Source of the DNA: Paenibacillus castaneae | Lineage (GTDB): Bacteria > Bacillota > Bacilli > Paenibacillales > Paenibacillaceae | Length of the DNA stretch: 64,000 bases | Assembly: GCF_002884445.1 (NCBI RefSeq) | Contig: NZ_KZ614144.1 | Coordinates: 2,680,290 to 2,744,289 of the forward strand | Reading direction: 5' to 3' | Shown here: positions 1 through 8,748 of the stretch, piece after piece | Position numbering within the stretch: position 1 is the stretch's first letter | How the letters are laid out: each line of letters opens with the position of its first letter | Program-made: the position numbers and the translations under genes | Notes under the pieces: model-generated | What the model was told of the DNA's origin: nothing | Database searches by the model: none | Seen by the model: the letters and a program-made list of their open reading frames with translations, nothing else

Positions 1-1
1 C

Positions 2-595
2 TTGTATCAATTTTTGAAATATCCGTACGTATCGCAAGATTATATTTTGCTCGGTACGGTAGGTATTCCAGCAATATTGTTCGGTTCATTGCTGCTTGCG
101 CCATTCTTGGACACTGGCAAGGAGCGTCGCTTCTATCGCCGTCCAATCGCCTCTTCATTGATGGGGCTAACGCTTGTAGCTTGCGTTTATTTGACAGTTG
201 TTTCTTGGGATCACTACCAGCATCAATTGGAAATCAACGGTCAAGTTCCTGAGCATATTGAACGTGAAGAGAAAGCTCGCGAAGCTGCGGAAGCAGGTAA
301 AGAGCGTCCGAACTACACACAAAAACCGGCAGTTACGGCTTCGCTTGTGGATGCCAATGATCCGGCGATGGCGATTGCCAAGAAACAATGTATCGGCTGT
401 CATGCAGCAGATTTGAAAGGTCAAGCAAACTTTCCTAGCTTAGTCGGCGTTGGCGATAGATTGACGAAGGAACAGCTTGTACAGGTTGTCACTGACGGCC
501 GTGGCGGCATGCCTTCATTCAAAGATACTTTGTCAGCCGATGAAATTGATCAGCTAACAACATGGCTGTCCAAACAGAAAGCGGCAACGGAGTAA
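2..595 (+). CDS. qcrC: Menaquinol-cytochrome c reductase cytochrome b/c subunit QcrC (5'-truncated)
   Basis: This is the C-terminal part of the fused subunit-IV/cytochrome c protein of the menaquinol:cytochrome c oxidoreductase, which passes electrons from menaquinol to cytochrome c at the membrane. The window opens inside the gene: the first codons read LYQFLKY, matching the middle of Bacillus QcrC, so roughly 85-90 N-terminal residues lie outside. Visible parts are two membrane segments (about residues 13-35 and 50-68), a charged linker, and a cytochrome c domain with the covalent haem motif CIGCH at 130-134. A Met in GGMPSF is the likely distal axial ligand. It is followed by a clear intrinsic terminator. 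The TTG at position 2 is only an internal Leu codon, not a start. Confidence 0.93.
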   Translation: MYQFLKYPYVSQDYILLGTVGIPAILFGSLLLAPFLDTGKERRFYRRPIASSLMGLTLVACVYLTVVSWDHYQHQLEINGQVPEHIEREEKAREAAEAGKERPNYTQKPAVTASLVDANDPAMAIAKKQCIGCHAADLKGQANFPSLVGVGDRLTKEQLVQVVTDGRGGMPSFKDTLSADEIDQLTTWLSKQKAATE

Positions 596-611
596 ATCTT
601 TGTCCTTTAAG

Positions 612-645
612 AAACCTGATCGTATTATGCGGTCAGGTTTTTTTT
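612..645 (+). terminator. Intrinsic terminator after qcrC
   Basis: Stem arms AAACCTGATCG (612-622) and CGGTCAGGTTT (630-640) pair over 11 bp with one G-T wobble. A run of T residues to 645 follows. It closes the qcr transcript 17 bases after the qcrC stop. Confidence 0.9.
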
Positions 646-698
646 GAACCTTATTAGGATGAAACTCAATTTAACTTGAGAAAGAGAAGTGATACGTC

Positions 699-1328
699 AT
701 GCTCTCTGTATTTTGGAGCCGCGAATTTTTGCTTAATCGTTCATTTTTATGGATACTTTTCCTTGTAAATCTGTTAGGAACTATATACGGCTACATCTGG
801 TATGAGAATCAAATGATATCCACTTTGGAAACACAGCCGCTTTGGCAGGTTGTGTTTGTTCCGGATTCTCCAACTGCAAGTTTATTTTTTACAATAGCAC
901 TGCTTTATTTATTGTTTCCATTAAGAAATCCGAGTCGTTTTACGTCTATCGTCCGCAGCATAATTGAGGCATTAGCAGTAGTATGCTCAGTGAAATACGG
1001 TATTTGGGCAGTCTCCATGATCGTTGCAGGCGCATGGCAGGGCTCGGAGCTGGAGTGGCAGCATTTCATGCTGATTGCATCACATTTGGGAATGGCACTC
1101 GAGGCACTTCTGTATTTCCGTTTCATGAGAGCGGGAGCTGGGGCTTTGGTTGTGGCAACAGGGTGGCTTCTTCTAAATGATACTGTGGATTATACGTATG
1201 ATGTTTTCCCTTATCTCGCGAGCGAGCTTTATGATGATTTGCCTGCGGTTCGCACATTTACATACTGCTTATCTTTCTTTAGCTTAGCCGCAGCATTAGT
1301 TGTATGGCGGTATAGAAAGAAGGTATAA
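699..1328 (+). CDS. ypjA: DUF1405 integral membrane protein (YpjA-like)
   Basis: The 209-residue, strongly hydrophobic protein has about six predicted membrane segments and an N-terminal block (FLWILFLVNLLGTIYGYIWY) typical of the DUF1405/YpjA family. Its function is unknown. Position supports the name: in Bacillus, ypjA follows qcrC and precedes ypjB, exactly as here. The ATG at 699 is preceded by GAGAAAGAGAAG, an acceptable ribosome site. Its stop codon (1326-1328) lies only 4 bases before a strong hairpin that contains the ribosome site of the next gene, which suggests translational coupling. The family and position are well supported; the biochemical role is not known. Confidence 0.85.
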   Translation: MLSVFWSREFLLNRSFLWILFLVNLLGTIYGYIWYENQMISTLETQPLWQVVFVPDSPTASLFFTIALLYLLFPLRNPSRFTSIVRSIIEALAVVCSVKYGIWAVSMIVAGAWQGSELEWQHFMLIASHLGMALEALLYFRFMRAGAGALVVATGWLLLNDTVDYTYDVFPYLASELYDDLPAVRTFTYCLSFFSLAAALVVWRYRKKV

Positions 1329-1332
1329 CCTT

Positions 1333-1370
1333 GGACATCCCCTCATAAAGTGATTTATGGGGGGATGTCC
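1333..1370 (+). promoter_or_regulatory. RBS-sequestering hairpin directly before ypjB
   Basis: Arms 1333-1349 and 1354-1370 pair over 17 bp with one G-U wobble. They are closed by GTGA, a GNRA-type tetraloop, at 1350-1353. The 3' arm contains the GGGGGG ribosome site (1359-1364), and the ypjB ATG starts at the next base. No T tract follows, so it is not an intrinsic terminator. A ribosome stopping at the ypjA stop codon would reach into the 5' arm and could open the helix. Confidence 0.75.
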
Positions 1371-2240
1371 ATGAAGATACGATTTATTGTTCCATTCGTC
1401 ATATGTATCGTCATGATGATCGGTACAGCAAGTTCAGTCTGGGGCAGTACAGCGGCCCCAAGCATACATTCATTTTTTGTTTCTTCCAGCTATTATGAAC
1501 AGCTGAATCAATTGGACGAGACAGCTAATTCTTTATATGAAGCTGCATTTACGAATAATCGCCAAGCAGGTTACTTAAAGGTGCAGCAGCTTCAGCGTAT
1601 GGTTGAAGGTGATTTAAAGTACGCAGCCGGAAAACGTGAAGGATGGTTATCCATCACTAAGGATGCAAGCAGCATTCAGAAAAAACTTGCAAGCGGGCAG
1701 GTTAGCTCAGGCTGGATGCAGGAGGCGGCTAGAATTAAGCTTGCTGTAGATGCGCTCGTGCGTCCTGAACATGCATTATGGCTGCAATATGAAACCATTA
1801 TGATGGAGGACCTATCGCTTACAGAGAAGGCTTGGAAGCGTCAGACGGGAGATGCGGCAGCAGCTGCGCGTGCAACGATGAATAAATTACAAGAGCACGC
1901 TGAACGGATTGAGCCTGTCATTAATCTTCTATATGGAAGCAGGCACGGTGCTGAGCTGAAGGAGCGCATTCGTTATACGAATTTGCTCTTGGAGTCGAAC
2001 ACAGCAGGCGCAGCGAATAAATCGATGGTCAATCAATCGTTGAAGGCTGTGAAGGAATCTATTATGCGTTTGTACGACCAGAGCTTGCAAGCGGCGGCTA
2101 TGCCTGCAGCTGCTCCAATAGCTTCGGCTAATCCCATCAGCTGGGCATTATTGCTTGGGACTGTTATTTCTGCTGTTCTTGCTTATTCCGGGTGGAGAAA
2201 ATATAAATTAAATCCTTATGGCATAAAGCCGCTTCCTTAA
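1371..2240 (+). CDS. ypjB: Sporulation-associated membrane protein YpjB
   Basis: The 289-residue protein has an N-terminal signal or anchor segment (about residues 4-25, ending near SSVWGS), a long helical extracytoplasmic region with many Gln, Ala and Lys, and a C-terminal membrane helix (about 263-282) with a basic tail. This architecture and the place after ypjA match the sporulation protein YpjB family; the molecular role is unknown. I chose ATG 1371, six bases after GGGGGG. An ATG at 1365 and a GTG at 1350 are in frame, but they lie inside the hairpin and have no ribosome site of their own. The gene ends 3 bases from the oppositely oriented yitT-like gene, with no terminator visible between them. 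Confidence 0.8.
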   Translation: MKIRFIVPFVICIVMMIGTASSVWGSTAAPSIHSFFVSSSYYEQLNQLDETANSLYEAAFTNNRQAGYLKVQQLQRMVEGDLKYAAGKREGWLSITKDASSIQKKLASGQVSSGWMQEAARIKLAVDALVRPEHALWLQYETIMMEDLSLTEKAWKRQTGDAAAAARATMNKLQEHAERIEPVINLLYGSRHGAELKERIRYTNLLLESNTAGAANKSMVNQSLKAVKESIMRLYDQSLQAAAMPAAAPIASANPISWALLLGTVISAVLAYSGWRKYKLNPYGIKPLP

Positions 2241-2243
2241 TCC

Positions 2244-3107
2244 TTACTCTACTTTGAAGCCTTCGCCAAGCACGTCATGCACTTCATTTATGACAATAAA
2301 AGCAAGCGGGTCGATATTGCGCACAATCGTTTTGAGACGGCGAGTTTCTTGTCTCTGAACGACGCAATAGACGACCTCTTTTTGTTGTCCAGAGAAGGCT
2401 CCCTTCGCCGGAATTAAAGTTACGCCGCGATCAAGCTCCTTCGTCACTTGCTCTGCAATAGCTGCTCCATGCTCTGAGATGATGGAGAAGGCTTTGGCTG
2501 CATAGGCGCCATCTTGAATGAAATCAATGATCTTGGAGGCAATAAATACGGTTACTAATGTGTACAGCACCTTTTCAATTGAAATATAAAGCAGCGAAAT
2601 ACCGATAATAACGGCATCAAAGGATAAAATTATTTGACCTATACTGATGCCCTTCGCACGAGTGATAATACGCGCCACAATATCAACGCCGCCGGTTGTA
2701 CCCCCAAAGCGAAATACGATCCCCAGGCCAGTGCCTAGCGATACGCCAGCATATAAAGCTGCTAGCATGTAATCATTAGAGCTTTGGAATGGAATGAGCC
2801 ATTCGCGGCTAATCAATTGCTCCATCAGCGCCAGAAAGCCTGACAATGAAACGATCCCTACCAAAGTATAAAGCATTTGACCGGAGCCGAGCGCCTTCCA
2901 GCCAAGAAAAAACAAAGGGACATTCAATACTAAAGTAGAAATGCTCAGCGGCCACCCTGCTGCGTAGTTAAGCAGAACGGCAATTCCAGTGACGCCTCCC
3001 TCCATTAATTGATTGGAAAGCACGAAATAATGCAATCCGAATGCATAGATCGCTGTGCCGACTAGAATAGGGACAATGATGCGCAATTGCTCAAGCGTGC
3101 GGTTCAT
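2244..3107 (-). CDS. ypjC: YitT family membrane protein (YpjC-like)
   Basis: This 287-residue protein has about five N-terminal membrane helices (YitT/DUF161 membrane domain, about residues 10-200) and a cytoplasmic C-terminal DUF2179-type domain (about 215-285, with the GVTLIPAKGAFSG stretch). Its function is unknown; relatives are plausible small-molecule membrane proteins. The start at 3107 is set by TAGGAG eight bases upstream; longer upstream frames lack a ribosome site. It is the only minus-strand gene in the first 18 kb. In Bacillus, ypjC sits between ypjB and ypjD as here, so position supports the name, although orientation splits the operon. Confidence 0.85.
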   Translation of the reverse strand: MNRTLEQLRIIVPILVGTAIYAFGLHYFVLSNQLMEGGVTGIAVLLNYAAGWPLSISTLVLNVPLFFLGWKALGSGQMLYTLVGIVSLSGFLALMEQLISREWLIPFQSSNDYMLAALYAGVSLGTGLGIVFRFGGTTGGVDIVARIITRAKGISIGQIILSFDAVIIGISLLYISIEKVLYTLVTVFIASKIIDFIQDGAYAAKAFSIISEHGAAIAEQVTKELDRGVTLIPAKGAFSGQQKEVVYCVVQRQETRRLKTIVRNIDPLAFIVINEVHDVLGEGFKVE

Positions 3108-3283
3108 AGTAGCACTCCTAACTTCATTGTTTAACAAAGGCTTCCAATTGTTTAATGGGTAAACATAAGGAATTTTGTATTGTATAGTATGGCTCAATTA
3201 GGCTGATCGAAAAACATTGATTTTAAATAGCCGTTTACGTTAACATAGGATTGTATAGCTAAAGGCAGAAAGGAATCAGATCA

Positions 3284-3619
3284 ATGTCACAGAAATCTTT
3301 ATCGGATATTCAACGAGAAGTGGATGAATATATATCTCAGTTTAAAGAAGGCTACTTCAGTCCGCTCGCTCTTATGGCGAGGATGTCTGAGGAAGTGGGC
3401 GAGCTTGCACGGGAAGTAAATCACTTCTACGGCGAAAAGCCCAAAAAGGCGGATGAGGCGGATAATTCCGTGGAAATGGAGCTTGGTGATATTCTGTTTA
3501 TTCTATCTTGCTTCGCTAATTCGCTTAATATTGATTTAACTGAAGCACATAATAAAGTTATGCATAAGTTTAATACACGAGATGCAAATCGATGGACCAA
3601 GAAATTGACCGAACAGTAA
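3284..3619 (+). CDS. ypjD: MazG-like nucleotide pyrophosphohydrolase (YpjD-like)
   Basis: A 111-residue single-domain MazG-family protein. It shows the paired metal-binding acidic motifs of the family: EEVGELAREV near residues 36-45 and EMELGDILFIL near 65-75, which coordinate magnesium. Members hydrolyse (d)NTPs to monophosphates and pyrophosphate, often as house-cleaning enzymes; the substrate of this one cannot be read from sequence. The size and the place before dapB match Bacillus YpjD. The ribosome site is AAAGGAA upstream of ATG 3284. A TPR gene separates it from dapB here, unlike in Bacillus subtilis. Confidence 0.88.
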   Translation: MSQKSLSDIQREVDEYISQFKEGYFSPLALMARMSEEVGELAREVNHFYGEKPKKADEADNSVEMELGDILFILSCFANSLNIDLTEAHNKVMHKFNTRDANRWTKKLTEQ

Positions 3620-3673
3620 ACAAGCACCTTACATATGCTGTACCATCAACCTGTGTACAAGGAGGATGGACAG

Positions 3674-4219
3674 ATGGATGGGGAGAGCTGCATTAAAAAG
3701 GCTTACGAATTCATCTTTAACGGCGATTTCGAGCAAGCGATTTTTTGGTTTGAGCAGGCGATTGAACTTGAACCTGATCAAGCGTCTTTTCATCATATTT
3801 GTTCCGTATCATGCGCGCGAAGCGGCAAATGGGCCAAAGCGAAGCTGCATGCTGAGGACGCGCTCAGGCTGGATCCTGAGCATGATGAATACCGTTATCA
3901 TCTGCAGACAGTTGAAGCAAGGCTGCTGCTCCTGGATGCCGATCTGCTGTTAGCTGCTAATCCGCCGAAACTGACGGAAGCCGTAGAAATACTAATTAAA
4001 GCGTCGATTATGGATCCGCTCAGCTTTCAAGCATTTTATACACTCGGTGTTGTATATGCCTCTCTTCAACAATATGATAAAGCGACAATCAATGCGCGAG
4101 AAGCGATGCGGCTTGATCCCAGCCATTCGGCGGCTCGAAGACTATTTGCGGATGTGAATCGAAAACGGCGAATGCTTCAGGGCGGCATAAAAGCACGTAA
4201 AAGAAAAAGGAATAGGTGA
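3674..4219 (+). CDS. Tetratricopeptide repeat protein
   Basis: The 181-residue cytoplasmic protein is built of TPR units: GDFEQAIFWFEQAIELEPDQ near residues 15-34, GKWAKAKLHAEDALRLDPEH near 50-70, and a final unit, QYDKATINAREAMRLDPSH, near 133-151. It ends in a very basic tail (RKRKRNR). TPR proteins are scaffolds for protein-protein contacts; no partner can be named. The start at 3674 has AAGGAGG at 3659-3665, eight bases upstream; an ATG at 3635 has no comparable site. Its stop (4217-4219) lies just before dapB, so the two are probably co-transcribed and translationally coupled. Confidence 0.82.
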   Translation: MDGESCIKKAYEFIFNGDFEQAIFWFEQAIELEPDQASFHHICSVSCARSGKWAKAKLHAEDALRLDPEHDEYRYHLQTVEARLLLLDADLLLAANPPKLTEAVEILIKASIMDPLSFQAFYTLGVVYASLQQYDKATINAREAMRLDPSHSAARRLFADVNRKRRMLQGGIKARKRKRNR

Positions 4220-4224
4220 TAAGC

Positions 4225-5031
4225 ATGACGACACAAAAAATAAGAGTAGCAGTAATCGGCGCGAGCGGGAGAATGGGCCGCGAGGTTGTAAAAATGGTGC
4301 TGGAGGACGAGACACTTCAATTGGTAGCTGCCGTCGCTCCTTCAGCTGGTCCTGTTGATGCGGGTTTATTTGCCGGTAAACCGAATACAGGGGTAATTGT
4401 CAGCCCTACCCTTGAGGATGCGCTTAGCCATTCAAAGGCGGATGTGCTGGTTGACTTCACGGTGCCAAGTGCAGCTTACGGCAATACGAAAACATCGATC
4501 GCGTTCGGGGTACGTCCGATTATTGGGACAACAGGCTTTACACCGGAGCAAATCGATGAGCTGGACGAGCTCTGCAAGGAAAAAGGCATTGGTGGCCTGA
4601 TTGCACCAAACTTCTCTATAGGAGCGATTCTAATGATGAAGTTTGCAGCAGAGGCATCTAAATATTTGCCTCATGTAGAAATTATTGAATATCATGGAGA
4701 CCAAAAGCTGGATGCTCCTTCAGGCACGTCCATTAAAACAGCCGAGCTGATCTCGCAGGTCCGTCAAGAGCTTAGACAGGGCAATCCGAAAGAAGAGGAA
4801 GTTATTGAAGGGGCGCGCGGCGGCTATTACAATGGATTCCGTATACATAGCGTCAGACTGCCAGGCGTATTTGCGCAGCAAGAGGTCGTGTTCGGGGGTT
4901 ATGGACAGACACTAAAAATTCGTCATGATTCCTATGATCGAGCAGGCTATATGCCAGGTGTTAATGTAGCGATCAAAAAGGTTATGAATTATAGCGGCTT
5001 GATTTATGGCTTTGAACATATGATGGACTAA
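4225..5031 (+). CDS. dapB: 4-hydroxy-tetrahydrodipicolinate reductase
   Basis: DapB reduces 4-hydroxy-tetrahydrodipicolinate with NAD(P)H in the diaminopimelate/lysine pathway, which feeds peptidoglycan and spore dipicolinate. The 268-residue protein opens with the dinucleotide-binding GASGRMG loop. It contains the substrate-binding, catalytic stretch EYHGDQKLDAPSGTS near residues 154-168. The first His of the usual His-His pair and the catalytic Lys are present; the second His is Gly, an apparently harmless variation. ATG 4225 was chosen; a GTG at 4216 is in frame but overlaps the preceding stop without a better site. It is followed 29 bases later by mgsA, as in Bacillus. Confidence 0.95.
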   Translation: MTTQKIRVAVIGASGRMGREVVKMVLEDETLQLVAAVAPSAGPVDAGLFAGKPNTGVIVSPTLEDALSHSKADVLVDFTVPSAAYGNTKTSIAFGVRPIIGTTGFTPEQIDELDELCKEKGIGGLIAPNFSIGAILMMKFAAEASKYLPHVEIIEYHGDQKLDAPSGTSIKTAELISQVRQELRQGNPKEEEVIEGARGGYYNGFRIHSVRLPGVFAQQEVVFGGYGQTLKIRHDSYDRAGYMPGVNVAIKKVMNYSGLIYGFEHMMD

Positions 5032-5060
5032 TTTGATTCGCAGCGAGAGAGGGGATCTGC

Positions 5061-5483
5061 ATGTTGAATATTGCATTTATTGCGCATGATCGGAAGAAAG
5101 AGGAAATCGTTAATTTTGTTATCGCTTATGAGAAGGTATTTGTTCCTCACAAGCTTTATTCAACAGGTACGACAGGAACTCGTATTATGGAGCAGACGAG
5201 CCTATCGATACACCGCTTCATGTCTGGCCCGCTTGGAGGAGATCAACAAATCGGAGCATTAGTCGCACAGAATGAAATGGATCTTATTATTTTCTTGCGC
5301 GATCCTTTGATGGCGCAGCCTCATGAGCCGGATATTATTGCCTTGCTCCGTTTATGTGATGTGCAAGGAATTCCTGTGGCGACTAATGTTGCGACTGCCG
5401 AGCTGCTTGTTAAGGCGTTGGAGCGTGGAGATTTCGCATGGCGCGAGCTTGTGCATAAATATAAGCCAGGTATCGAAGAATGA
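5061..5483 (+). CDS. mgsA: Methylglyoxal synthase
   Basis: MgsA converts dihydroxyacetone phosphate to methylglyoxal and phosphate, a bypass that relieves sugar-phosphate build-up. The 140-residue length is typical. Seen are the N-terminal IAHDRKK, the phosphate-binding TGTTGTRI, the catalytic-Asp motif [11 protein letters not shown], and the [10 protein letters not shown] segment near the C-terminus. The ribosome site GAGAGGGGAT precedes ATG 5061. The next gene starts within the mgsA stop (ATGA overlap). Its neighbours bshB1 and bshA make bacillithiol, the thiol used to detoxify methylglyoxal, so the grouping is functionally coherent. Confidence 0.96.
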   Translation: MLNIAFIAHDRKKEEIVNFVIAYEKVFVPHKLYSTGTTGTRIMEQTSLSIHRFMSGPLGGDQQIGALVAQNEMDLIIFLRDPLMAQPHEPDIIALLRLCDVQGIPVATNVATAELLVKALERGDFAWRELVHKYKPGIEE

Positions 5484-6178
5484 GCGAAGCTCTCGATATC
5501 CTCGTATTTGGCGCACATGCAGATGATGCGGAAATTGGTATGGGCGGGACGATTGCCAAGCATGTACAAGCTGGTCTCAGCGTAGGCATTTGCGATCTTA
5601 CGGAAGCAGAAATGTCATCGAATGGCACGGTTGAATTGCGAAAGCAGGAGGCGGCTAAGGCTGCTAGTGTATTGGGAATTAGCGCACGAACTAATCTGGG
5701 GCTGCCTGACCGCGGCCTTGTTTCTTCGAACAATCAGATTGAACGAATTGTTGCAGAAATCCGCCAATGGAAGCCGCGGGTTGTATTCGCGCCCTACTGG
5801 GTAGATCGTCATCCAGATCATGTGGCATGCAGCAGAATGATTGAAGAGGCTGTGTTTAACGCCAAGCTTCGAAGATATATGCCGGATTTGCCTGCAGTTC
5901 AAGTAGAGCAGCTTATTTATTATTATATAAATGATGTTGATCAAGTATCGCTAATCGTAGATATTAGCGAATTTCAGCAGATGAAGCGTGATTCGCTTCT
6001 GGCATATCGATCACAATTCGATGCGGCCGCGGCTGGCGCAGATCGCGTAGCTACTCCGCTCACGAACCGTTATGTGGAACGTGTCGAAGCGCGTGATTCG
6101 CTGCTGGGACAAGCGAATGGTTTATTGTATGCCGAGGGCTTTGCTATCAAACGGCCGCATGCCGTAAAATTATTTTGA
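5480..6178 (+). CDS. bshB1: N-acetylglucosaminyl-L-malate deacetylase (bacillithiol step 2)
   Basis: BshB1 removes the acetyl group from GlcNAc-malate to give GlcN-malate, the second step of bacillithiol synthesis. The 232-residue protein belongs to the LmbE/PIG-L zinc deacetylases. The zinc and catalytic motif [14 protein letters not shown] lies near residues 10-23, and the second metal motif, HPDH, near 112-115. The start overlaps the mgsA stop by ATGA, which implies coupled translation. The bacillithiol glycosyltransferase bshA follows. An LmbE relative acting on another amide (for example a BshB2-type paralogue) is possible, but the mgsA-bshB1-bshA order is strong evidence for this assignment. 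Confidence 0.95.
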   Translation: MSEALDILVFGAHADDAEIGMGGTIAKHVQAGLSVGICDLTEAEMSSNGTVELRKQEAAKAASVLGISARTNLGLPDRGLVSSNNQIERIVAEIRQWKPRVVFAPYWVDRHPDHVACSRMIEEAVFNAKLRRYMPDLPAVQVEQLIYYYINDVDQVSLIVDISEFQQMKRDSLLAYRSQFDAAAAGADRVATPLTNRYVERVEARDSLLGQANGLLYAEGFAIKRPHAVKLF

Positions 6179-6242
6179 CAATTCGTACAGCTCTTGTTGA
6201 ATATAATAGGATCACGTGACGAACACAGGAGGTGCGACTAGA

Positions 6243-7409
6243 ATGGCTAGAAAACTAAAGATTGGCATAACATGTTATCCTACCTTGGGTGGATCGGGTG
6301 TCGTGGCAACCGAGCTAGGCAAGCTGCTTGCTGAACGCGGACATGAAATTCATTTTATTACTCACAGCATTCCGTTCCGGCTTGGACATTTCCATAAAAA
6401 CATTTTCTATCATGAAGTCGAGGTAAATGATTATTACGTATTTCGATATCCACCGTATGACCTAGCTTTAGCAAGCAAAATGGCTCAGGTTGCCAAGATG
6501 CAGCAGTTGGACCTGCTTCATGTGCATTATGCTGTCCCGCATGCTGTTTGTGCTTACATAGCTAAACAGATGAACGGTGATGGGCTCAAAACGGTGACAA
6601 CGCTGCATGGTACAGATATTACTGTTCTCGCGCAGGATGAGTCCCTTAAAGATTTAATACGCCTAGCGATACATCAGAGCGACGCAGTAACAGCGGTCTC
6701 AAATGATTTAATTACAGAGACAAGAAATTTGCTCGATATCACGACACCGATTGATTTAACTTACAATTTTGTCGATAAACGAGTTTATTATCCTAGAGAT
6801 ATTACCTCGCTCCGGCAGGATTATGCAGAGCCGCATGAGAAAATTTTGATGCATATTTCAAATTTTCGACCGGTTAAACGAGTGAGCGATGTTGTAGATA
6901 TATTCGCGAAAGTATCGCAAACGGTTCCATCCAAGCTGTTGCTCGTTGGAGAAGGGCCTGAGCTTTCCAAAATTCAATGCCGCATACGGCAGCTTGGTCT
7001 GGAGGAGCGCGTTCATTTCCTAGGGAAGCAGGATGATGTTGCTCAGGTGATTTCTATGGCCGACCTGCTGCTCCTGCCTTCCGAGAAAGAAAGCTTTGGA
7101 CTGGTAGCGCTTGAAGCAATGGCATGCGGTGTTCCAACAGTGGGATCGAATGCTGGAGGAATTCCAGAGCTCATTACGCACGGGGAAACGGGTTTCTTAT
7201 CACCAATTGGTGATGTGGACAGCATGGCTGCTTATGCTGAGAGGCTGCTTCTTGATGAGAAGCTGCATTCGCAGTTTAAGGAAGCATGTTTATTTAGAGC
7301 TAGAAATGAGTTCTGCAATGATGTCATTACGACTGAATACGAGCAGATTTATTATCGTGTACTTGGAATAGAGGCGGATCTGCCCATTCCTGTATGCAGC
7401 GAGACATAA
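6243..7409 (+). CDS. bshA: N-acetyl-alpha-D-glucosaminyl L-malate synthase (bacillithiol step 1)
   Basis: BshA joins UDP-GlcNAc and L-malate, the first step of bacillithiol synthesis. The 388-residue protein is a GT4 family, GT-B fold glycosyltransferase. The N-terminal half carries the acceptor-side glycine-rich loop YPTLGGSGVVATELG near residue 11. The C-terminal half carries the nucleotide-sugar motif EKESFGLVALEAMACGVP, with the two conserved acidic residues, near 281-298. The start at 6243 is set by AGGAGG at 6227-6232; a GTG at 6216 is in frame but has no site. It lies directly after bshB1 and before cca, as in Bacillus. Confidence 0.96.
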   Translation: MARKLKIGITCYPTLGGSGVVATELGKLLAERGHEIHFITHSIPFRLGHFHKNIFYHEVEVNDYYVFRYPPYDLALASKMAQVAKMQQLDLLHVHYAVPHAVCAYIAKQMNGDGLKTVTTLHGTDITVLAQDESLKDLIRLAIHQSDAVTAVSNDLITETRNLLDITTPIDLTYNFVDKRVYYPRDITSLRQDYAEPHEKILMHISNFRPVKRVSDVVDIFAKVSQTVPSKLLLVGEGPELSKIQCRIRQLGLEERVHFLGKQDDVAQVISMADLLLLPSEKESFGLVALEAMACGVPTVGSNAGGIPELITHGETGFLSPIGDVDSMAAYAERLLLDEKLHSQFKEACLFRARNEFCNDVITTEYEQIYYRVLGIEADLPIPVCSET

Positions 7410-7440
7410 GGAATAACGGCTGAGAGTGAAGGTGCCGCGT

Positions 7441-8748
7441 ATGAAGCTTTCTTTATCGGAACCGATTGTAACCGCATTGCCAATCATAAGACGTCTGGCA
7501 GAACATCAATTCCAAGCTGTGTTTGTAGGAGGCTCCGTACGGGACACCGTTCTCGGCAGGCCCGTTAAGGATGTTGATATTGCAACTTCGGCCCGTCCAG
7601 AGCAGGTGCTTGAATTATTCGAGCACTGTGTTCCGACGGGTCTTCAACATGGCACGGTTACAGTCATTCATGAGCATATAGGCTATGAAATAACTACATT
7701 TAGACAGGAATCGGCATATGAGGATCATCGCAAGCCGGAAAGCGTGCTTTATATTACAGAGCTTGAAGGAGACCTGCTGCGAAGAGATTTCACAATGAAT
7801 GCGATGGCGATGACGGAGGACGGAGAGCTGCAGGATCCATTCGGAGGCCTTCTCGATCTAGAAAGACGTATCCTTCGCTGTGTTGGAAATGCGGATGCGC
7901 GCTTTCAAGAAGACGCGCTGCGCATGCTTAGAGCGATACGCTTTATTGGTGCATATGGACTTACTCCTGCCTTTGAGACGTGGAAGGCCATTATTTCGCA
8001 TCGTGAATTGTTGAAATATGTTGCAATGGAACGCGTAGGAGCAGAATTGGATAAAATGGTAGCGGGTGAGGCGCCGGTGCGTGCGCTGCATTTCATAGCT
8101 GCTTCAGGACTATTGCTGCATTTGAAGGAGCCGTTTCCGAGTGAGTCTGATCATTATTTAAGAGGGATACACCGATTCCCAACATTCGCGAAAGCTTTTG
8201 CCAGATTAAATGAGCTTCATGCTGTCGATTTGCGCTGGGCTGCAATTGGCATAGGTTTGAAGCTGACAAACGATGCAGCTGCACATATTCTTCGTGTGCT
8301 GCGGTTCTCAAACCATCGCAGCAAATCTATTGCGGCGATTATAGCTGCTCACCACCGGATGTATCCGTTTCTAGAGTCAGACGACGAGTCTAAGCTTCGA
8401 CAAGCCTGGATTGAAACAGTTATCCAATATGGTGAAGCAACAGCTGAAGAATGGTTAGAGGCTGTGGAGGTCATTGGAGCACCGTCTCTGAGGCAGCTGA
8501 CTGAGCGTCTAGCGCGTTTGAACGAATGGATGAAATCAATTCCCGTTTCTACGCTGAAGAAGCTTGACATAGGCGGCAAAGATCTTACGTCACATCTGAG
8601 CAGAAAAGCCGGACCGTGGGTAAGTGATTGGTTGAATCGTTTGTTGTTTATGGCAGCAAGCGGTGAGCTTGCTAATAACAAAACGGCGCTGCTGGAACAA
8701 GTATTATTATGGGATAATGAGGTGCATAAACATCAATATGAAAAATGA
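7441..8748 (+). CDS. cca: CCA tRNA nucleotidyltransferase
   Basis: Cca adds or repairs the 3'-terminal CCA of tRNAs without a nucleic acid template. The 435-residue protein is a class II enzyme. Motif A, GGSVRDTVLGRPVKDVDIATSA, near residues 22-43, has the metal-binding DVD pair. RRDFTMNAMA follows (motif B), then the nucleobase-selecting motif EDALRMLRAIRF near 157-168. I chose ATG 7441, with AAGGTG just upstream; a GTG at 7426 is in frame but weaker. The 3' end overlaps the start of birA by 11 bases. Bacillus has the same bshA-cca-birA order. Confidence 0.95.
   Translation: MKLSLSEPIVTALPIIRRLAEHQFQAVFVGGSVRDTVLGRPVKDVDIATSARPEQVLELFEHCVPTGLQHGTVTVIHEHIGYEITTFRQESAYEDHRKPESVLYITELEGDLLRRDFTMNAMAMTEDGELQDPFGGLLDLERRILRCVGNADARFQEDALRMLRAIRFIGAYGLTPAFETWKAIISHRELLKYVAMERVGAELDKMVAGEAPVRALHFIAASGLLLHLKEPFPSESDHYLRGIHRFPTFAKAFARLNELHAVDLRWAAIGIGLKLTNDAAAHILRVLRFSNHRSKSIAAIIAAHHRMYPFLESDDESKLRQAWIETVIQYGEATAEEWLEAVEVIGAPSLRQLTERLARLNEWMKSIPVSTLKKLDIGGKDLTSHLSRKAGPWVSDWLNRLLFMAASGELANNKTALLEQVLLWDNEVHKHQYEK

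Noticed and set aside
6175..6207. TTGACA and TATAAT before bshA
   Set aside because: The boxes are 21 bases apart, too long for a standard sigma-A promoter, and bshA is likely read from upstream genes.
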